A stretch of 64,000 nt of DNA, from the NCBI GenBank assembly GCA_049115935.1, contig JAGDZK010000037.1, positions 1 to 64,000 on the forward strand, in the 5' to 3' direction. The stretch comes from Bermanella sp049115935. Lineage in GTDB: Bacteria; Pseudomonadota; Gammaproteobacteria; Pseudomonadales; Oceanobacteraceae. This document shows, in pieces, positions 58,704-64,000 of the stretch (positions are counted from its first letter, which is position 1; each line of letters begins with the position of its first letter). The notes beneath the pieces were generated by a model. That model was not told the DNA's origin. It saw only the letters and a program-made list of their open reading frames with translations, and ran no database searches. A program made the position numbers and the translations under genes.

Positions 58704-60959
58704 TTAAGACTCCGCCGTCTGTTGGTTTCGCATAAATTCATGAAAACCAATTTGTTCTAAATGTTCATTTACTAATTTACGTATCGCATCATTACTTTCA
58801 AGCATTAACGCTTGATTTAATACTTGCTGACTTTGGGTCAAGGACATACTGCGAATTAAGTATTTCATTTTTGGAAGCTTGGCAGCACTCATGGATAAAC
58901 GTTTAATACCCATGCCCATTAACAAAACAAGTGCCACAGGGTCTGCCGCCATTTCGCCACATAGGCTTAACGGTAGTTTATGTACACGGGCCAAGTCCAC
59001 TATACGTTTTACTTCATGTAAAACCGCTGGGTGCACATGATCATAACGATCCGCCACTTGTGAATTATTACGATCCAACGCCAATAAATACTGACTTAAA
59101 TCGTTAGAGCCGATGGATACAAAATCAATGTATTTAGCCCATAGTGGAATTTGTGAAATAGCCGCTGGCACCTCTATCATGACACCCACCTTGGGGCGAG
59201 TCACCGTGACACCTTCATCCTGCAATTGAGCCAACGCATCATCAAGCAGCTCTAAAAATGTAGTCACTTCTGACGTGGAGATCACCATAGGCAGCAAAAT
59301 ATGTAAGTTATCCTGCCCGCTTGCCGCACGAATCATAGCCCGCACTTGAGTCATCAATAGTTGGATATTATCCAATGTGAAGCGAATACCACGCCAACCC
59401 AAGGCCGGATTTTCTTCAAAGTGTATTGGGAAATAAGGCAGCTGCTTGTCACCACCTATATCCAAGGTACGCATATAAACCGGTTTGTTTTCATAGGCTT
59501 GCAATACACGTTCATAAACTTGAACTTGCTCGTCTTCACTGGGAAAACTATCGCGCACCATGAAGGGAATTTCGGTGCGATATAAACCCACACCCTCCGC
59601 ACCACTTTTAAGGCCCGGGGTGATATCTGCCAGTAAACCTGTGTTTGTGAATAATTCTAATGTATGGCCGTCAGTGGTTTGTGCGGGTAAATCTTTAAGC
59701 AGGGACAGCTGCTTTTTTAAACTTTTTTCTTTTTGGACAAGCTTTTTGTATTCAGCTTCCACCACATCACTTGGATAGAGAATGACTTGCCCTTCGTTGC
59801 CATCAATAATGGCATGATCACCATTGGCCAGCCCCTTTACCGCACCAATACCCATGACGGCAGGAATACCCATGGCATTAGCGAGCACAGAGGTATGAGA
59901 AAGACTAGAGCCCTCAAAGCATACGATACCCGCCAGCTTATTCCCTGGAATAGCCGCCATATCAGACACACTTACCTGCACACCCACTAAAATCACAGGG
60001 CTATCTATAAGACTTGCATCTAGCCCTTTTGCACCGCGCCATGAGTTGTATAACTTGTTACCCAAATGAATGATGTCTTCAGCACGAGCACGAAAGTAAG
60101 CATCGTCCATGGCGTGAAATATTTCATAATAATGGTTGATCGCTAATTTAAGTGCATACGGCAACCAGTGCCCTAATCGAATTTCATGAATCACTTTATC
60201 GATTAACGCTTGATCTGCCAGTAGCATTCGATAAGCATCAAAAATATCCGAAACCGAATCAGGCATTTCAGTGCCCAGTGCTATTTGTTCATTGTGAATT
60301 TCTTGTTTCACTGTTGATAATAATGTGTGCAAATTATCGATAGTGGCATCGATATCCACACACTCGGCATCCGGCACCGCATTTAATTCACCACTTAAGC
60401 ATAAGCGGACATCACCAATACCAATACCAGGTGCGCCTTTGATACCCACATAACGATCATTCTGATCTTCTATTTTGGTTTCAATAGGAATATCAGAAAC
60501 AATCAGCGCTAGTTGAGATGCCAGTGCAACAAGAAATCCTTCACTTTCTTTATCAAGTAGTTCAGGCTGACGGCTTTGGACAACCAGAACACCAATCACT
60601 TTGCCAAACAAAACAAGTGGCACACCACAAAAACTCACAAAGTTTTCTTCATGGGTTTGTGGCACATAGAAAAAGTGTTCATGGGAAGCGGCATCTTTTA
60701 CATTCACAGGATGACGACTTTTGGCGACCAAGCCCACCAAGCCAAGCCCTTGAGGGATCGTTACAGGACCTTTGTTGGTTAAACCATGACTGGCCAGCAA
60801 CACCATATCTTGCTCTGTATTTGCGCGATACAAGCTGCAAACATCGCATTGAATAACATTACTGATTGAGTCCACAATTAAAGTCACCTGTGCAGCTGGG
60901 GACTCAGCAAGTGCCACCTGCTGAACAATGCGAGTTAATTGTAGGATGGTGTTATTCAT
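58704..60959 (-). CDS. ptsP: PtsP, enzyme I of the nitrogen phosphotransferase system
   Basis: Transfers phosphate from PEP to NPr (PtsO) in the regulatory PTS-Ntr. The 751 residues have an N-terminal GAF domain (about 15-155, VCSLYRANTEQDMVLLASHG) and the enzyme I part with the phospho-histidine His355 in GSSLSHTSVLANAMGIPAVMG. The PEP-binding barrel has MYMRTLDIGGDKQLPYF, NPALGWRGIRF, IPLWAKYIDFVSIGSNDL and LPLSLCGEMAADP. I start at 60959 (MNNTILQL), which aligns with the family; an upstream extension of 15 residues lacks support. The usual neighbour rppH is absent; mgtC follows after six bases. Confidence 0.95.
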   Translation of the reverse strand: MNNTILQLTRIVQQVALAESPAAQVTLIVDSISNVIQCDVCSLYRANTEQDMVLLASHGLTNKGPVTIPQGLGLVGLVAKSRHPVNVKDAASHEHFFYVPQTHEENFVSFCGVPLVLFGKVIGVLVVQSRQPELLDKESEGFLVALASQLALIVSDIPIETKIEDQNDRYVGIKGAPGIGIGDVRLCLSGELNAVPDAECVDIDATIDNLHTLLSTVKQEIHNEQIALGTEMPDSVSDIFDAYRMLLADQALIDKVIHEIRLGHWLPYALKLAINHYYEIFHAMDDAYFRARAEDIIHLGNKLYNSWRGAKGLDASLIDSPVILVGVQVSVSDMAAIPGNKLAGIVCFEGSSLSHTSVLANAMGIPAVMGIGAVKGLANGDHAIIDGNEGQVILYPSDVVEAEYKKLVQKEKSLKKQLSLLKDLPAQTTDGHTLELFTNTGLLADITPGLKSGAEGVGLYRTEIPFMVRDSFPSEDEQVQVYERVLQAYENKPVYMRTLDIGGDKQLPYFPIHFEENPALGWRGIRFTLDNIQLLMTQVRAMIRAASGQDNLHILLPMVISTSEVTTFLELLDDALAQLQDEGVTVTRPKVGVMIEVPAAISQIPLWAKYIDFVSIGSNDLSQYLLALDRNNSQVADRYDHVHPAVLHEVKRIVDLARVHKLPLSLCGEMAADPVALVLLMGMGIKRLSMSAAKLPKMKYLIRSMSLTQSQQVLNQALMLESNDAIRKLVNEHLEQIGFHEFMRNQQTAES

Positions 60960-61026
60960 ATAGCACTCAGAGTTTAAATACACTTGCCAAAAATAAGTTG
61001 GCAAGTGTAGCAGTTTTTAACACTTT

Positions 61027-62118
61027 TTATTTATCGAGTTCGCACAATGAGCTAAGCAATGATAAAAATGCGGCGACCGATGTTTTAGGCGCTGTTTCTG
61101 ACAAAGTGTGGTAGCCAGAGGTTGGTATTTGCAATGTTGTACCATCGACCAAGCCATTAGACGCAGAAATGATACGACCTAATTCTGTCGACCCCATTGA
61201 ATGAGGCATCTCGCCCTTAGCCACCAGTTCTTTATTCAATTGCTCTACATACGCATCCTTAAATAAATAACTGATACCAAGATCCGCGCATGTATCTTGT
61301 AATTTTTTAGTCAGCGGCACATTAAATGGCGCGTTAGCATCTTGATGACGCAATACTAAATGCTGGGCGCTGGCCGCTTGAATATCAGGAAATGGACTCG
61401 TATCCACAACGATCAACTGGTTGGTTGAGCCGCCAAAACGACGGAACCATTCCAACAAATAGCGCCAACTTTTACCGGCTTCTTCTTGTGCGGTGAAAAA
61501 CGCGGTGCCTTGGAAACCCAATTCAAATAAATAAACCAATGCAGCGGCGGTTAATACGTTATCGAGTTGCCCTGAAATAGTATCAGGCTGAACTTTTAAT
61601 TTGTCAGTAAAAGCAACTGGCGTACCGGCAACCAAATGCTCAAGCCCTTCTAGCTCAAAAATTAAGTTATTGCGATATTCACATATATACGCATTTTTAA
61701 TGTCGCCACGACCACGATAAGTACCCGACCATGGCTCATAGGCATAAACCGATTCATTCTGAAAACGATACACAATTTTTTTCATCAGCTGCTCACCCAC
61801 TGAATTACCAAGCAGGTCAGAACGCGCACCAGAAACAAATGCCGCATATTGGAATTCATTAGGGCCGGTACACATTAGGCCATGACGATCAATGTGAGCT
61901 GAAAACATAAGGCTGTCAGGATCATTACCTTGCGCGACTAACAGGCCTTCATACCAAGTGACCTTTGCACCACGTTCTTCTAATTCACGCTGAAGAATTC
62001 GAAAGAAAGAGTGCTCAGCACCCACCACACTAGGGTTGCGCAACAAAGATGATAAAAGATCTAAGAAACCATCGGGAAGGCTATTACCCGCAAAAGGTTT
62101 GGTCATTAACGTATCCAT
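61027..62118 (-). CDS. M42-like metallo-aminopeptidase
   Basis: The 363-residue product resembles the M42/M20 co-catalytic zinc peptidases. Metal-ligand motifs are FSAHIDRHGLM (His, Asp), GQLDNVLTAAAL (bridging Asp), TAQEEAGKSW (catalytic Glu pair), VVDTSPFPD (Asp) and TSGYHTLSETAP (His). All five metal/catalytic positions appear to be present. Such enzymes trim N-terminal residues from peptides in the cytosol. The first ATG (62118) has little ribosome-site support; GGA precedes an ATG four codons in (62106). It lies 67 bases before ptsP. Confidence 0.82.
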   Translation of the reverse strand: MDTLMTKPFAGNSLPDGFLDLLSSLLRNPSVVGAEHSFFRILQRELEERGAKVTWYEGLLVAQGNDPDSLMFSAHIDRHGLMCTGPNEFQYAAFVSGARSDLLGNSVGEQLMKKIVYRFQNESVYAYEPWSGTYRGRGDIKNAYICEYRNNLIFELEGLEHLVAGTPVAFTDKLKVQPDTISGQLDNVLTAAALVYLFELGFQGTAFFTAQEEAGKSWRYLLEWFRRFGGSTNQLIVVDTSPFPDIQAASAQHLVLRHQDANAPFNVPLTKKLQDTCADLGISYLFKDAYVEQLNKELVAKGEMPHSMGSTELGRIISASNGLVDGTTLQIPTSGYHTLSETAPKTSVAAFLSLLSSLCELDK

Positions 62119-62396
62119 TAAATTGAGTGTGTTATGGCGACGGCCACAATTGGCTAGATACCACTGTTATGTGGGTTTGACAACAAAATTCACTATTCAT
62201 AATGTTATTTAAAACACCCACACCCATTAAGTCAGTTTAGCCCATTGACTGATTCGCGCTCGTTATCCCCCCATACACGAACTAGTTAGGATATTTGATG
62301 GTAAATACACTACAATAGAGACCGTTTATTATTGGGCTTTGCCCCAACTCATATTTAGGCCACCCTTATCTCGGCCTGCAACTTAAATGGTGATCC

Positions 62397-62738
62397 ATGT
62401 CCAAATTCTTCTACAAAGGCACACCCATGAAGAAGCCCGCGCATAACAGCCCGGCCTTTGAGACCAATAAAGTAGTGCGCTTAGGTACCGATAAGGCTCC
62501 TGCGAACATCAGTGTACAAACAGAAGAACGTAAACTAGAGCTAATTAATGTCTTTGAAAGCAATGGCTGGGCAAGCATTATTAATGTCGTGCCTGAAGAA
62601 GAAGAGAATATTCGTGATCTTGAAATCTTATTAAGCAAACAAGAAGCGGCCAGCGCTGTTACAACTAAGCAAGCTAGCCGAAATGATCCATGCCCATGTG
62701 GCAGCGGTAAAAAATACAAAAAGTGCTGTGGGGCTTAA
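62397..62738 (+). CDS. Small SEC-C motif metal-binding protein (PBPRA1643-type)
   Basis: The 113-residue protein begins MSKFFYKGTPMKKPAHNSPA and has a middle segment EERKLELINVFESNGWASII. It ends with the SEC-C zinc finger RNDPCPCGSGKKYKKCC. A family of gammaproteobacterial SWIM/SEC-C proteins has exactly this build; no function is established. The SEC-C motif in SecA binds zinc and SecB/ribosome, so a role at ribosomes or in protein export is conceivable. GGTGAT stands before the ATG. It converges with an AraC-type gene. Confidence 0.85.
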   Translation: MSKFFYKGTPMKKPAHNSPAFETNKVVRLGTDKAPANISVQTEERKLELINVFESNGWASIINVVPEEEENIRDLEILLSKQEAASAVTTKQASRNDPCPCGSGKKYKKCCGA

Positions 62739-62751
62739 TTACCCGCAAACA

Positions 62752-62781
62752 GTAAAGTCAGCGTACAGCGGCTGACTTTAC
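62752..62781. terminator. Hairpin between SEC-C and AraC-type genes
   Basis: GTAAAGTCAGC, loop GTACAGCG, GCTGACTTTAC. An 11-base perfect stem without T tracts. It overlaps the stop codon of the AraC-type gene. Possible shared 3' hairpin. Confidence 0.45.
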
Positions 62782-63782
62782 ACCTGCTCTAACCGCTCTA
62801 CCTCCTGCGCTTCACGTATATTAGCCGTTAAGCCAAAATGGGTTCTAAAGAATTTTCGAAAGCTCGCTTGAGATTGGAAACCCAAACAAGCCGCTATATC
62901 CTCTAATTCATAATGGCGCTGATACAAGCATACCTTCACCAGTTCTTTTCTGACTACCTGACACATTAGCGAATAAGAACAACCTTCTGCACTCAAGCGT
63001 TTTTGTAAGCCTCGCGGAGATATGTTTAATGCATCCGCTAAATGCTGACCATTAAAACTGGCCGGAAAGTCCCGCATTAATTGACTCAAAGTACGATACT
63101 GGAAATTCTGTTGACGTTTTACCTGCTGCCAAGCTTCGTGTGCTTTTGTTAAATACACATCATGCAAACACTCATTGGCACTGGTAAGTGGGTAGTTATC
63201 TATTGATCGATCAAACATCACCATAGAAAGCGGTGCATTAAACTCCACTTCACATTTAAACAATGTCTGGTATTCACTGGCATAACTAGGCTTAGGGAAA
63301 TCCAAATATAACTTCACAGGACGAATGGGCTCACTCACTACATCAGAAAATAAATTAAAACAAAAGCTATAAAACGTTTCACTGCAAAAGCGCTTATGGG
63401 CCATACCAATGGTTTTCTCATAAGGGAAACACAAAGCAATTGATATGTGTTTTTCATTTTTGTGTAAAAGAGGAAATGGTTTTAAATTTAAACGGGGGTA
63501 AAACTCAACCAAAGCATCCAGCCCACTTGCAACATCTTTTGAAGTAGCGATTAATCGTGAAAAGTCACAAGCATTAATTGGCTTAATTTGCCGACCGAAT
63601 TCCAACCCTATACTAGAATCAGGACATTGCTCATAAATGCTTTTTATTAGACGGTGAAAATTTAAAACAGAGTTTAAATTTGAGTTTTTTTCACTATCCA
63701 ATCTTAAGCTTGGAATCTTTTTTATATCTGGGTCTTTACCCATTACTTCAAGTAAAAGCCTAAAATAAATATCACTAAACAT
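62778..63782 (-). CDS. AraC family transcriptional regulator
   Basis: The 334-residue protein has an N-terminal ligand-binding-like half (about 20-200: GLEFGRQIKPINACDFSRLI, LVEFYPRLNLKPFP) of the type seen in OruR/ArgR-like or 'arabinose-binding-domain' AraC regulators. A C-terminal double helix-turn-helix follows (GQHLADALNISPRGLQKRLSAEG and YELEDIAACLGFQSQASFRKFFRTHFGLT). The second helix-turn-helix has the usual A-x-x-x-G-F-x-x-x-x-x-F-x-R-x-F pattern. No target gene is adjacent on the visible side; its upstream neighbour lies beyond the window end. Confidence 0.9.
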   Translation of the reverse strand: MFSDIYFRLLLEVMGKDPDIKKIPSLRLDSEKNSNLNSVLNFHRLIKSIYEQCPDSSIGLEFGRQIKPINACDFSRLIATSKDVASGLDALVEFYPRLNLKPFPLLHKNEKHISIALCFPYEKTIGMAHKRFCSETFYSFCFNLFSDVVSEPIRPVKLYLDFPKPSYASEYQTLFKCEVEFNAPLSMVMFDRSIDNYPLTSANECLHDVYLTKAHEAWQQVKRQQNFQYRTLSQLMRDFPASFNGQHLADALNISPRGLQKRLSAEGCSYSLMCQVVRKELVKVCLYQRHYELEDIAACLGFQSQASFRKFFRTHFGLTANIREAQEVERLEQV

Positions 63783-64000
63783 GAGATTGACTCAACATTT
63801 GATATTTCAAATTTATTATTTTAATTATCGTCTTTAATGGCCATAAAAAAATACTTGGCATTTGTTGACATAGTCAGCACACAAAACACTAACCATACTA
63901 AATATGGCACTTTTCATAATATATTCTAGGTCAGAATAAGACGATGAGATCAAATGCGTACGAGCATAATTTTTTGTTCGCATTTTATAAAGCAAAAACC

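Overview
This window reads as chromosomal DNA of a marine, halotolerant gammaproteobacterium of the Oceanospirillales/Pseudomonadales type. Grounds for this are the moderate-to-low GC content by eye, the Pseudomonas-like order dnaK-grpE / recN-fur-bamE / rnfH-ratA / smpB-ssrA, a Fur protein with only one cysteine where E. coli Fur has CxxC, a long FadE, and an ectABC-ask ectoine operon. A Bermanella/Oleispira/Thalassolituus relative is my guess; the species cannot be fixed from the sequence alone. I see no prophage, insertion sequence, CRISPR array or tRNA gene.

Layout. 1-9.6 kb is a core block: dnaK (cut by the window edge) and grpE with good sigma-32 promoters, recN behind LexA-like boxes, a possible GGA-loop small RNA, fur, bamE, rnfH, ratA, a sodium symporter, smpB, a porin-like protein and tmRNA. 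9.6-20.8 kb holds an acidic lipoprotein, a LOG protein, fadE, a small beta-barrel, a 918-residue peptidase-like/beta-barrel protein, an EamA transporter and a diguanylate cyclase. 21.2-24.4 kb is a hisPJQM-type amino-acid ABC operon. 24.5-35.8 kb holds a class V aminotransferase, a membrane diguanylate cyclase, an HAE1-type RND pair, and a czcI-like/czcB/czcA metal efflux set. 36-44.4 kb holds a KefC-like antiporter, PuuB-like oxidase, hydrolase, K+ channel with aldehyde dehydrogenase, HAD phosphatase, folX and folE. 44.4-49.7 kb starts with a tandem REP-like array, then a hydrolase/aldolase pair with a divergent Crp-type regulator, an acetyltransferase-like gene and a GAF histidine kinase.

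49.8-56.4 kb is the most interesting part: ectA-ectB-ectC-ask plus a membrane TPR/coiled-coil gene on the minus strand. Divergent from it run a CheW-like gene and two tandem, closely similar MarR/EctR-type regulators. The shared intergenic region carries a sequence very like the published EctR1 operator. The likely logic is EctR-repressed, salt-induced ectoine synthesis, with duplication of the repressor and a CheW-like partner as unexplained additions.

56.4-64 kb holds a lipoprotein alkaline phosphatase, MgtC, PtsP (nitrogen PTS enzyme I), an M42-like peptidase, a SEC-C protein and an AraC regulator.

Palindromic repeats of one recognisable family (a core with a GCACCTGC centre) occur at several intergenic sites and form the tandem array next to folE. 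The gene calls rest on recognised motifs and on recalled family members; no database search was possible.
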